Part shown: positions 21,440 to 30,410 of the stretch, piece by piece
Layout: each line of letters begins with the position of its first letter
Position numbering within the stretch: position 1 is the first letter of the stretch
Assembly: GCA_016709845.1 (NCBI GenBank)
Contig: JADJMA010000020.1
Location: 35,810 to 99,809, forward strand
Reading direction: 5' to 3'
Length of the DNA: 64,000 nucleotides
Source of the DNA: Flammeovirgaceae bacterium
GTDB taxonomy: Bacteria; Bacteroidota; Bacteroidia; Cytophagales; Cyclobacteriaceae
Made by a program: the position numbers and the translations under genes
Notes under the pieces: generated by a model
What the model saw: the letters and a program-made list of their open reading frames with translations, nothing else
The model's database searches: none
What the model was told of the DNA's origin: nothing

Positions 21440-22609
21440 TTATTGCTTATTTTTCAAATCATTAAAGCGATTAATATTTAAAAAATCAATTGGCATACTT
21501 GTATTTCCTTTTATCGCTAAATCTGCCACAATCTCTCCTACTACCGATGCAAACTTAAATCCATGTCCGCTAAATCCAGCGGCAATCACCACATTATCAT
21601 ACCCTGACAAAAAATCAATTACAAAATTTTCATCGGGGGTGTTTGTATATAAACAGGTTTTTAACACATGCATAGATTTATACCCTTCTGGTAAGAATTT
21701 ATTTAGAGCATAAATAATATTAGACTCCTCTTCTACTGAAGCTATACGATTAACATTATCGGGATCGATAACGAAACCTGGATAATGGTGTGCTGTCTTT
21801 AATCCAATCGGTCCGCCAAACTGACCAACGGGCAGTATAGGAAATCCATAATACATTCCAGGCTTACTTTCATCATCGATCAACCAACAGGGAAATTTCC
21901 CCAACTCAAAAGGTGCAGTTTGTTTTGGATTTGCCCACGCAATTACCTGACGGCTAACGCTTAACTTTGTTGAGAGAGATCGAATAAACTGGCTAGCCCA
22001 AGGGCCTGCCGTTATAATAAGTTTGGCGCAATTATAAACATCTTTATTTGTAGTCACTGAAATACCCGCACCTGATTTTTTCCATTGCGATACTTTTTCT
22101 TTTGTATGAATTTCAGCACCGTGTTTAATCGCTTGTTCAACAAAAAGCAGAATAGCCCGTTCGGGTGTAATAAGGCCTGCATCAGATTCAAAAAGAATCT
22201 CGTAGCTATCAGGAATATTGAACTGAGGAAATCTGATTTTGCTTTCTGATGCTTTCCAGGACTCAATAGTTACAGAATACTTTTCGGACGACTCCTTTAC
22301 CCCCTGAATAAGTGTGCCATCAGGTTTACCTGCGTATAACAAGCCTGTCGGAAAATATACCTGAGCTCCGGTATCGCTTTCAAGTGATTTCCAATTTTCG
22401 TACGCCCGCTGAAGTAGTGGTACATAATTGGGGTGCTCAAAATAAGCCTTTCGGATGATTCGACTCTGCCCGGCATGTGAACCCTGATCATGGGGAATCT
22501 CAAATTGTTCAAGACCCAGCACCCGATGCCCGCGTTTCGCCAAATAATGGCAGGTGGCCGACCCCATTGACCCGACCCCCATTACGATAACATCATAATT
22601 ATTGTTCAT
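21440..22609 (-). CDS. N-methyl-L-tryptophan oxidase / monomeric sarcosine oxidase family protein
   Basis: Intact 389-residue FAD-dependent amine oxidase. The dinucleotide fold is at the N-terminus (VMGVGSMGSATCHYLAKRG, then E in LGLEQFEIPHDQGSH). The H-x-Q-S-R region GSHAGQSRIIRKAYFEHPNY is characteristic of MSOX/MTOX. KTCLYTNTPDENFVI contains the Cys that carries covalent FAD, and AGFSGHGFKFASVVGE closes the FAD site. It oxidatively demethylates an N-methyl amino acid, giving formaldehyde and hydrogen peroxide, by family. Exact substrate unresolved. Confidence 0.9.
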   Translation of the reverse strand: MNNNYDVIVMGVGSMGSATCHYLAKRGHRVLGLEQFEIPHDQGSHAGQSRIIRKAYFEHPNYVPLLQRAYENWKSLESDTGAQVYFPTGLLYAGKPDGTLIQGVKESSEKYSVTIESWKASESKIRFPQFNIPDSYEILFESDAGLITPERAILLFVEQAIKHGAEIHTKEKVSQWKKSGAGISVTTNKDVYNCAKLIITAGPWASQFIRSLSTKLSVSRQVIAWANPKQTAPFELGKFPCWLIDDESKPGMYYGFPILPVGQFGGPIGLKTAHHYPGFVIDPDNVNRIASVEEESNIIYALNKFLPEGYKSMHVLKTCLYTNTPDENFVIDFLSGYDNVVIAAGFSGHGFKFASVVGEIVADLAIKGNTSMPIDFLNINRFNDLKNKQ

Positions 22610-22715
22610 CAGTATCTATAACGAAACTACAAGATAGAAACTCTGACTAACTAAAGAATCTTTTTTTGGTTATTGGTTATCTGCATTTCGGGCTAACCAT
22701 TCCTACCAATTAACC

Positions 22716-22723
22716 TATATTTG
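22716..22723 (+). promoter_or_regulatory. Candidate -7 box for the class V aminotransferase gene
   Basis: TATATTTG matches TAnnTTTG and lies 18 bases before the ATG at 22742. A -33 element is not obvious. Confidence 0.4.
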
Positions 22724-22741
22724 CATATTCATTTTAGCCTT

Positions 22742-24253
22742 ATGAAATCAGCAGAACATTCTACCGCCATCCACACCGAGAGTACAGAGGAATACTTTCA
22801 GGAATTTGCAAGAAAAATAATTGGTCATGACTTTGAATTTGTAGGGCCTGCTGGCAAGCGAAATCTACTTTATGCAGATTGGATAGCTTCAGGTAGGCTA
22901 TACGGCCCTATTGAGGATATGTTAACAAATCAATTCGGACCGCTGGTTGGAAATACACATTCCGAATCAAACCTGACTGGTGAGGCGATGACATTGGCCT
23001 ACAAAATGGCGCATCAGATTATTAAAGAACATGTGCATGCCAACGATCAGGACATAATTATTACACAAGGGAGTGGCATGACCGGAGCCATTGCCAAACT
23101 TCATCGGATTTTAGGATTACACATTCCAGAAAAGGCAAAGCCCTACTATACGCAACCTGCTACTGAACGGCCCGTGATCTTTATCACCCACATGGAACAT
23201 CATTCTAATCAAACGGCCTGGTTAGAATGTGAAGTAGATGTTGTGGTGATCCCGCCAGGCGATAATTTATTAGTGAGCACCAAAAACCTAGAAGCAGAAC
23301 TGAACAAATACAGAGATAGAAAACATAAAATCGGATCTTTCACCGCGTGCTCGAATGTAACAGGAATTTTCACTCCCTATCATGAACTTGCGCGCCTCAT
23401 GCACCAACATGGTGGTTTATGTTTTGTTGATTTTGCTGCCTCTGCACCCTATGCAGACATGAACATGCATCCTAAAAATCCAGAGGAATCCTTGGATGTA
23501 ATTTTCTTTTCGCCACATAAGTTTTTGGGTGGACCTGGTAGTTCTGGTATACTGATATTCAATAAAAAATTATACGCCAATCGCATTCCTGACATGCCGG
23601 GTGGTGGAACTGTTTCCTGGACTAACCCATGGGGTGAACATCATTATTTTGAAGACATAGAAACCCGCGAAGATGGTGGAACTCCTGCCTTTCTGCAAAC
23701 GATACGGGCCGCTCTGGCTGTTCGGTTAAAAGAACAGATGGGTGTAACCCACATACACGAACGCGAAGCAGAACTTCTTGAAATTGCATTTGATGGATTG
23801 ATGTCTATACCGGGCTTAAAAATTCTCGCACCCAGTATCAAAGAAAGACTCGGAGTCATCTCCTTTTATATTGAAAAACTGCACTACAATTTTATTGTTA
23901 GAGTGCTAAGCGATCATTTTGGAATTCAAGTACGGGGGGGTTGCTCATGTGCAGGTACGTATGGACACTATCTACTGCATGTAGATCAGGCGTATTCGAA
24001 AAAGATCACCAGTAAAATAGATTCCGGTGATCTTTCTGAAAAGCCGGGATGGGTCAGACATTCGCTGCATCCCGTAATGACTAATCAAGAAGTAGCGTAT
24101 ATCATTGATGCCATTAAACAAGTGGCAACCAACTCGGAACGCTGGATGCCCCTCTATCAATACTCCTTACATACCAATGAATTTCAGCCTTTAACTGAAA
24201 CCTATCATTTGAAAGATAGATTAAAGGATTGGTTCAATCTCAAGGAAGATTGA
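22742..24253 (+). CDS. PLP-dependent class V aminotransferase (cysteine-desulfurase-like)
   Basis: Intact protein of 503 residues from the ATG at 22742; an ATG at 22721 precedes it in frame but lies inside the -7 region. Fold-type I class V signatures are present: ITQGSGMTGAIAKL, the THMEHHSNQTAWLE substrate-side helix, DFAASAPYADM for the PLP nitrogen Asp, and FFSPHKFLGGPGSSGIL with the Schiff-base Lys. GGCSCAGTYGHYLL near residue 410 sits where cysteine desulfurases have their Cys loop, but the protein is about 100 residues longer than NifS/SufS. No Suf or Isc genes are nearby, so the substrate is open. Confidence 0.85.
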   Translation: MKSAEHSTAIHTESTEEYFQEFARKIIGHDFEFVGPAGKRNLLYADWIASGRLYGPIEDMLTNQFGPLVGNTHSESNLTGEAMTLAYKMAHQIIKEHVHANDQDIIITQGSGMTGAIAKLHRILGLHIPEKAKPYYTQPATERPVIFITHMEHHSNQTAWLECEVDVVVIPPGDNLLVSTKNLEAELNKYRDRKHKIGSFTACSNVTGIFTPYHELARLMHQHGGLCFVDFAASAPYADMNMHPKNPEESLDVIFFSPHKFLGGPGSSGILIFNKKLYANRIPDMPGGGTVSWTNPWGEHHYFEDIETREDGGTPAFLQTIRAALAVRLKEQMGVTHIHEREAELLEIAFDGLMSIPGLKILAPSIKERLGVISFYIEKLHYNFIVRVLSDHFGIQVRGGCSCAGTYGHYLLHVDQAYSKKITSKIDSGDLSEKPGWVRHSLHPVMTNQEVAYIIDAIKQVATNSERWMPLYQYSLHTNEFQPLTETYHLKDRLKDWFNLKED

Positions 24254-24264
24254 AAAGGCGAAGC

Positions 24265-25890
24265 TCAACTGACTTTGTAAAGTTTCTCATAGTATTCTTC
24301 CAACATCCGTTTTACAGCAAACTGATCTTTGGTTGAGAGAATACTCTCCTTCATCATCTCCATCCACTTTTTTCTATCATCATAGTAACAAGGAAGAACT
24401 TCCTTCAACAGAACTTTATACATCGACTTTTGGTCGTGCGCATCTAATTTATCTTCCTTCTTATTTTCGTAGCCATCCCCTATTTGCCATCCATTTATTC
24501 CATGTTGGCAGGCTTCGGGCCACCAGCCATCCAGAATGCTTAGATTTAACACGCCATTCATCGCAGCTTTCATCCCAGAGGTGCCACTGGCTTCCTGGGG
24601 TCTACGTGGGTTATTCAACCAAACATCACTTCCCCGTACTAACATAGACCCAATGGTCATGTCGTAGTTTTCAAGAAACACAACAGAATTAGGATACTCT
24701 CTGGTTAGCGCAACAATATTTTCAACAATTTTTTTTCCACCATCATCCAAAGGATGAGCTTTACCTGAGAAAATAATTTGAAGTTTGCCACTTCTGAATA
24801 AGGAATCAATTTTAGGGCGATCACTAAAAATAAAATCGCTGCGCTTATACGGCACTGCTCTGCGCGAAAAACCAATCAATAAAGAGTTTTCATCCAATTG
24901 AACGCCAGTACGGTCCTTAACGAAGTTTAGCAACTTTCTTTTGTTCTCCATGTGGGGTGCCCATACGTCACCGCCCTTTTCCGCTGCTGTTATCATAGAA
25001 CTGTCTACCCACGTTGGCCTGTGAATAGCGTTTGTAATTCCCACAATCTCAGAACGATCTTTTATTTTACTCCACATCTTATTGGCTGTTACGGCATGGA
25101 GTTGGGCTACAGCATTACTGTTGCGTGATAAACGAAGAGCACCCACAGTCATATTAAAAGGCGAGCCACCCAGTTGCTTCAATTGCTTTTTATTAAAGCT
25201 TCCATTGTCAGCACCCATGTAAAGTAAGCGATCGATATAGTGGGATTCATTCCCTTGCACTACAGGGGTATGCGTTGTAAAAACAATTTCGTTGCGCGTA
25301 GCGGCAAATGCTTCTTCGTGGGATTTGCCTTCAGCTAATTTTTCACGCATCAATTCAAATCCAGCGAATAAAGCATGCCCTTCGTTAAAGTGATAAACAT
25401 CAGTCTTGATGCCGAGTGCTCGCAATGCCTTTACGCCACCGATACCCAGAACCATTTCCTGAGCAATGCGCTCTTCGCCAAACCAACCATAAAGTTGTCC
25501 TGTGATCCAACTATCTTCGTTGCCGGGCACGTCCGTATCCAATAAGTAGATGGGTGCATTGCCATATTCTTCACACAACCATACTTTACATTTTACTTCG
25601 CGTTTACGAATAGTTACCGATACCATTATTCCGGTATCTTTTAAGAATTCGTACTTATAAATGGGATACGTATCCAATACTTTTCCCTTATCGGTGATTC
25701 GTTGATCGGTGTACCCTTGCTTCCATTTAATACCAATGCCCACCATAGGATAACCGTGATCTTTAGCTCCTTTCAAATAATCACCAGCCAATATACCGAG
25801 GCCCCCGGCATACGTTTTAAAATCACTTTGAAGCGCATACTCCATACAGAAATAGGCTACGTGTGGTAAATTACTTTTATCAGATGCCAT
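24265..25890 (-). CDS. glgP: Alpha-glucan phosphorylase (GT35, short form)
   Basis: Intact 541-residue alpha-glucan phosphorylase that releases glucose-1-phosphate from glycogen-like glucans. The N-terminus VAYFCMEYALQSDFKTYAGG then LGILAGDYLKGA is typical, followed by HFNEGHALFAGFELMREKL, THTPVVQGNE, and the PLP site EASGTSGMKAAMNGVLNL with its Lys. It is shorter than the roughly 800-residue E. coli GlgP, matching the short bacterial/archaeal type. The stop lies 11 bases from the convergent aminotransferase stop. No other glycogen genes are in the window. Confidence 0.9.
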   Translation of the reverse strand: MASDKSNLPHVAYFCMEYALQSDFKTYAGGLGILAGDYLKGAKDHGYPMVGIGIKWKQGYTDQRITDKGKVLDTYPIYKYEFLKDTGIMVSVTIRKREVKCKVWLCEEYGNAPIYLLDTDVPGNEDSWITGQLYGWFGEERIAQEMVLGIGGVKALRALGIKTDVYHFNEGHALFAGFELMREKLAEGKSHEEAFAATRNEIVFTTHTPVVQGNESHYIDRLLYMGADNGSFNKKQLKQLGGSPFNMTVGALRLSRNSNAVAQLHAVTANKMWSKIKDRSEIVGITNAIHRPTWVDSSMITAAEKGGDVWAPHMENKRKLLNFVKDRTGVQLDENSLLIGFSRRAVPYKRSDFIFSDRPKIDSLFRSGKLQIIFSGKAHPLDDGGKKIVENIVALTREYPNSVVFLENYDMTIGSMLVRGSDVWLNNPRRPQEASGTSGMKAAMNGVLNLSILDGWWPEACQHGINGWQIGDGYENKKEDKLDAHDQKSMYKVLLKEVLPCYYDDRKKWMEMMKESILSTKDQFAVKRMLEEYYEKLYKVS

Positions 25891-25946
25891 GAGAAATGAA
25901 TTAGTTAAATTTTAATAAAATCGAATAATGTAAAGATGTTAATTTT

Positions 25947-26900
25947 TCAGGAACGTATAAGTGAAATTTCAACCCGATCGCCTATTTTAAATTTATCCCG
26001 GGTTGTGGCTACCCAAACAACCATCTGTCGATAACTCAGCTTAATTTCATATTGATTGCCGTAGAATTTTATTTCCTGTATCTGAAATCGATTACGATCT
26101 TTCTTTCTGTAAAGCCGGAAACCTTCTGGCCGAACCCATATTTTTTCCTTCGCTGTCTTTCTGCCTAAAATTTTTTGTTCTGCAAGAGTAAGTACATTAA
26201 AGGAACCAAACAATCCAGCAACATATTCATTTATCGGGTTATGATAAATGCTTTTAGGATCACCCTGCTGCATTACGTTACCATCCTTCAGAACAATAAT
26301 CTCATCCGCCCAGGCCAGCGTATCTGCAGGGTCGTGAGAAACCATGATGCAGGTTATTTTTAATTTTTTACCGATATCATCGATTACTTTCTTTAAGATT
26401 CCCTTTACCACCATATCCAGATTGGTGAAGGGTTCATCTAACAATAACAGCGATGGATTTTCAATAAGTAACCGGGCAATAGCAATTCGTTGTTTTTCTC
26501 CACCCGAAAGTTGGTCCGTTTTCCGTTGCATAAGCTGATCGATCCGGCATACCGAAAATATCGAAGCAGCTTCTTTATTTGAGATATGATTAGCATATTC
26601 TAAAACTTGCTCTACGCGCAAGAATTTAGGAAGATCAAATTGTTGAGAGAGATAAGCAATCTGCGGATGATCAGGGACTAAATTTTCCTCTGGCCCTTTA
26701 ATCCGTTCTCCTTTCCATACTATCTCTCCACTATCCGGTTGGAGCAGCCCGGCAATAACCTTAAGCAACGAACTTTTTCCAGACCCTGTTTCGCCAGCAA
26801 CAACCACACGTTGAAATTGACTTTGATCAAACGAGATATCGTTCAGGATGACTTGTTCACTTGTTCGTTTTGTAATATGAGATACTCTCAAAAAATCCAT
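25947..26900 (-). CDS. ABC transporter ATP-binding protein with TOBE-like tail
   Basis: A 317-residue ATPase from the ATG at 26900 (MDFLRVSHITKR). Walker A GETGSGKSS, Q-loop AYLSQQFDLPKFLR, signature LSGGEKQRIAIARLL, Walker B LLLLDEPFTNLD and switch MVSHDPADTLAWAD are all visible. The C-terminal 80 residues (IWVRPEGFRLYRKKDRNR) form a TOBE-like regulatory domain as in importers of the PotA/CysA/ModC group. No permease or binding protein is adjacent, so the partner is unknown. The ATG is 26 bases after the stop of the PLD-type gene. Confidence 0.88.
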   Translation of the reverse strand: MDFLRVSHITKRTSEQVILNDISFDQSQFQRVVVAGETGSGKSSLLKVIAGLLQPDSGEIVWKGERIKGPEENLVPDHPQIAYLSQQFDLPKFLRVEQVLEYANHISNKEAASIFSVCRIDQLMQRKTDQLSGGEKQRIAIARLLIENPSLLLLDEPFTNLDMVVKGILKKVIDDIGKKLKITCIMVSHDPADTLAWADEIIVLKDGNVMQQGDPKSIYHNPINEYVAGLFGSFNVLTLAEQKILGRKTAKEKIWVRPEGFRLYRKKDRNRFQIQEIKFYGNQYEIKLSYRQMVVWVATTRDKFKIGDRVEISLIRS

Positions 26901-26925
26901 GACTCCTGATTTTCGATAATAACGA

Positions 26926-27601
26926 TTAGTACGCTTCCATCTCCTTCCATAATTGATCAAATTGTTTTAAAAAGGATTTTACTACTGGAGCATCCTGAGT
27001 CAATAAAATATTTTCATGATTGTAGAGCGCAGCGCTCCGAGTCCAGTTATAACTACCTGTAATAACCGCGTTGCCATCCACTACCATAAATTTATGATGC
27101 ATGTGATTGGGCGTACGATCCATCTTTACTTCTATCCCCTGTCGGGCCATTCGTTCAATATCGGAGCCCACATCCAAAGACTTATCATTATCTGTTATTA
27201 TTCTAATTTGTTTGCCAAGCTTATGCGAGGTAAGTATAGCCTCTGTAATAGGATCGTCACTGATGGTAAATACACAAATCTGAATCTGATTAACAGCGTT
27301 TTGTATTTGTTGAATAATTACGTTGCGGCAGGTATCGCCCGGGCTAAAGTAGGCATCGGAAGTTGATGTTGGATGGCTGAGAAGCGCGTTGCTGGCATCC
27401 TTGATCCACTCTACTATAAACTTATAATTAGTTAGAAGTAATTTTTTCATTGGCCAATTCATAAATCTTACTGCGCAAAAAGCTACGTTGATGGTCATCC
27501 AACGGTCTGTTCCCGATAATCTCTTTCAATGATTTTTTCTCTGCCTTGGATAAGAAATCGTCTTCAATACTGAGTTTAAGATGATCAACTATGTCTTCCA
27601 T
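26926..27601 (-). CDS. Phospholipase D-like (single HKD) nuclease-type protein (frameshifted)
   Basis: About 225 residues. From the ATG at 27601 it begins MEDIVDHLKLSIEDDFLS and reaches LANEKITSN. A one-base discrepancy near 27437 shifts the frame to YKFIVEWIKDASNALL. The catalytic motif is HHKFMVVDGNAVITGSYNW (H-x-K-x4-D), preceded by QIRIITDNDKSLDVGSDIE. One HKD motif means it should act as a dimer, like Nuc-type endonucleases. It has no signal peptide. A role in DNA or lipid cleavage is family inference. Confidence 0.82.
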
Positions 27602-27735
27602 AATTTTAAATAATGCGGTGTAAGGTACAAACCAGCCCTGTAAAGACAAACATGCCAGCGCCAATTTCAAACCCAAAATCATACGATTTAGCAGAAGAAT
27701 CCAGAAATCAATTATGGTTTTATGTACTGGCCTGA

Positions 27736-27743
27736 TATCTTTG
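27736..27743 (+). promoter_or_regulatory. Candidate -7 box for the ABC-F gene
   Basis: TATCTTTG matches TAnnTTTG and ends 19 bases before the ATG at 27763. A TTTT tract 15 bases further upstream is a weak -33 candidate. Confidence 0.42.
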
Positions 27744-27762
27744 CGCCCTTATTTTAAAGAAC

Positions 27763-29405
27763 ATGATCTCTGTCGATTCTGTAACGGTTGAATTTAGTGG
27801 GTCAACCCTGTTTAGTAATATCACCTTTAATATCAACGATACCGATCGAATCGCGCTGATGGGCAAAAATGGGGCTGGCAAATCCACGCTTTTAAAGATC
27901 ATTGCCGGAGTTAATAAGCCAACGCGGGGTAAAGTGTCAGCACCCAAAGATGCAGTTATTGCCTACCTGCCGCAGCATCTGCTCACGGAAGATGACTGTA
28001 CGGTATTCGAAGAAACGTCTAAGGCTTTTTCAAAATACTCAACATGAAAAAGCAGATGGATGAGTTTAATCATCAACTGGAAACGCGCACCGATTATGAA
28101 TCGGACGAATATTCTAAAATAATCGAACAGGTATCTGAACTGAGTGAAAAATACTATTCGATTGAAGAAATTAATTTTGATGCCGAAGTTGAAAAGACCT
28201 TACTGGGATTGGGGTTTCTACGGTCTGACTTTAACCGATCGACCAAAGAGTTTAGTGGCGGCTGGCGGATGCGGATTGAGCTCGCAAAATTCTTTTACAG
28301 AAGCCAGATCTAATTTTGTTGGATGAGCCCACCAACCACCTGGATATCGAATCTGTTCAATGGCTGGAGGATTTTTTGAAGAATGGCGCCAGGGGAGTAA
28401 TTGTAATTAGTCACGATAAGACTTTTGTGGATAATCTAACCAATCGAACCATAGAAGTTACGATGGGTCGGATTTATGATTATAAAACTAACTACACTCA
28501 TTATCTGCAATTGCGAAAAGAAAGGCGAGAGCAGCAGCAAAAACAATTTAACGATCAGCAAAAGGAGATTGCCGACATTCAGGGATTCATTGACCGCTTT
28601 AAAGGAACGTACTCCAAAACACTACAAGTTCAATCGCGCGTGAAGATGCTTGAGAAGTTTGAGATTGTTCAGGTTGATGAAATGGATACCTCTTCTTTAA
28701 ATCTTAAGTTCCCTCCTGCTCCACGTTCAGGAAATTACCCGGTTATTGTTGAAGAACTTACTAAGAAGTATGACAATCATGTAGTGTTTGAAAATGCTTC
28801 ACTTACCATTGCCCGCGGAGAAAAAGTCGCGTTTGTTGGAAAGAATGGTGAAGGTAAGTCTACTATGATAAAAGCGATTATGGGCGAAATCGATTTTGAA
28901 GGCAAGATGCAACTCGGCCATAATTCCATGATTGGGTACTTTGCGCAGGAATGAAGCTTCGCGATTAGATGTTGAACTTACCGTGTTTGATACCATTGAA
29001 CAGATTGCTCAAGGCGACATCCGCACAAAAATAAAGGACATGTTAGGAGCCTTTATGTTTAGTGGCGATAACATCGATAAAAAAGTTAAAGTACTTTCCG
29101 GTGGTGAGAAGACCCGACTGGCCATGCTCAAACTTTTATTGCAACCCGTCAATCTTCTAATATTGGATGAACCTACCAATCACTTAGACATTAAAACAAA
29201 GGATATTTTAAAAGATGCTCTGTTAGCATTTGATGGTACGCTAATTCTTGTTTCTCACGATCGCGATTTTCTGGATGGTCTTGCTACCAAAGTTTTTGAA
29301 TTTGGTAATAAGCGCGTGCGTGAACACTTTGAGGATATTAATGGATTTTTAAGAAATAAGAAGCTTGAGAATCTGAAAGAGATAGAACGAACGGCTAAAG
29401 CGTGA
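27763..29405 (+). CDS. ABC-F family ATPase (ribosome-associated; three frameshifts)
   Basis: About 547 residues in four overlapping reading-frame pieces, with breaks near 28040, 28312 and 28950. Two ABC domains are complete: Walker A GKNGAGKST and GKNGEGKST, signatures FSGGWRMRIELAK and LSGGEKTRLAMLKL, Walker B LLDEPTNHLDIESVQ and LILDEPTNHLDIKT. The P-site tRNA-interaction linker with charged residues (YLQLRKERREQQQKQFNDQQ) lies between them. There are no membrane domains, as expected. ABC-F proteins regulate translation or protect the ribosome from antibiotics; which of these applies here cannot be told. Its end overlaps the convergent BASS gene by 11 bases. Confidence 0.92.
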
Positions 29406-30283
29406 CCGGCTTTCTTTGAATCGAGTAGGCAAATGTAAATCCGCTGATCAAGTGCCAGATCGCCCACCAGGCAGCGACCAAAGCCATGTCTCCGTTACCA
29501 CCAAAAAAAGTAAAAATCAGGATTAGGCCAAGGCCAGAATTTTGAATGGATGTTTCTATTGCCACCGATCGGCTAACGGATTCGGTGTTCCTAAGTAACT
29601 TGCTAAAATAATACCCACCAAAAAGTCCTAGCCCATTGTGAATCAAGACAATCCAAAACACGGATGAAATCCGCTCAATAAATACTCCAATGTTATTCCA
29701 AAACGCAATAAGGACAAAACTCACCAAGATCATGCTGGAGATAATTCGAATTGGCTTAGAAATTTTCTCAGAGAAGGCCGGATAGTAATGTGCGCATACC
29801 ATTCCTAAAACCAGAGGTAGGAATAAAATAGCTGAAAGGGTAAAGAACAATTCTACAAAATTAATTTCAATAACGCTGAAATTATCTCTTAAACCAGGCA
29901 AGATAGATGACCAGAATAAAAAGCTTAGAGGTGTTATCAAAAAAGCCGATACTGAAGTTATAGCGGTAAGGGTTACCGATAAAGCCACATTTCCTCTCGC
30001 TATCAATGAAAAGAAATTTGAAACATTTCCACCCGGACAGGCCGCCACTAATATCATCCCCAAAGCGATTCCCTGAGGAGGCGACCAGATTACTATTAAG
30101 GCAATAGTTAATGCCGGCAACAGAACGTATTGCGAAACAATCCTGTGACCAACGCCTTTTTTGATAACGAAGTTGATAGAAGTGATCGGGTTTTGTAGAT
30201 AACGTGACCCCAAACATGATAAAGCCCAAACATGCATTTAGAGCAAGTAATACGGCTGGCGAAAAGTGAAGTTCCTTTATCAA
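29395..30283 (-). CDS. Bile acid:sodium symporter (BASS) family transporter (frameshifted)
   Basis: About 297 residues with roughly nine hydrophobic segments. The N-terminus MIKELHFSPAVLLALNACLG then GFIMFGVTLS is in one frame. After a break near 30190 the second frame gives FVIKKGVGHRIVSQYVLLPA, the signature LVAACPGGNVSNFFSLIARG, and SVAIETSIQNSGLGLILIFT. These two conserved blocks correspond to the crossover-helix regions in BASS structures. It imports an organic anion with Na+ by family; the substrate is unknown. Confidence 0.9.
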
Positions 30284-30356
30284 TTTAATAGTAGTTGCTG
30301 CAAGATAACAGTCGTGTATTGGTATCCTATCCTTCTGGCTGATGATCCTGTATATT

Positions 30357-30393
30357 AAAAATGGATCTGCCTACTTAAAAACAGATCCATTTT
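30357..30393 (-). terminator. Rho-independent terminator after the Asp-box/VPS10 gene
   Basis: An 11-bp perfect stem (AAATGGATCTG with CAGATCCATTT, arms at 30359-30369 and 30382-30392) is followed on the minus strand by a T-rich tract. It lies 18 bases beyond the stop codon at 30411. Confidence 0.78.
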
Positions 30394-30410
30394 CACAACA
30401 AGTAAGATTC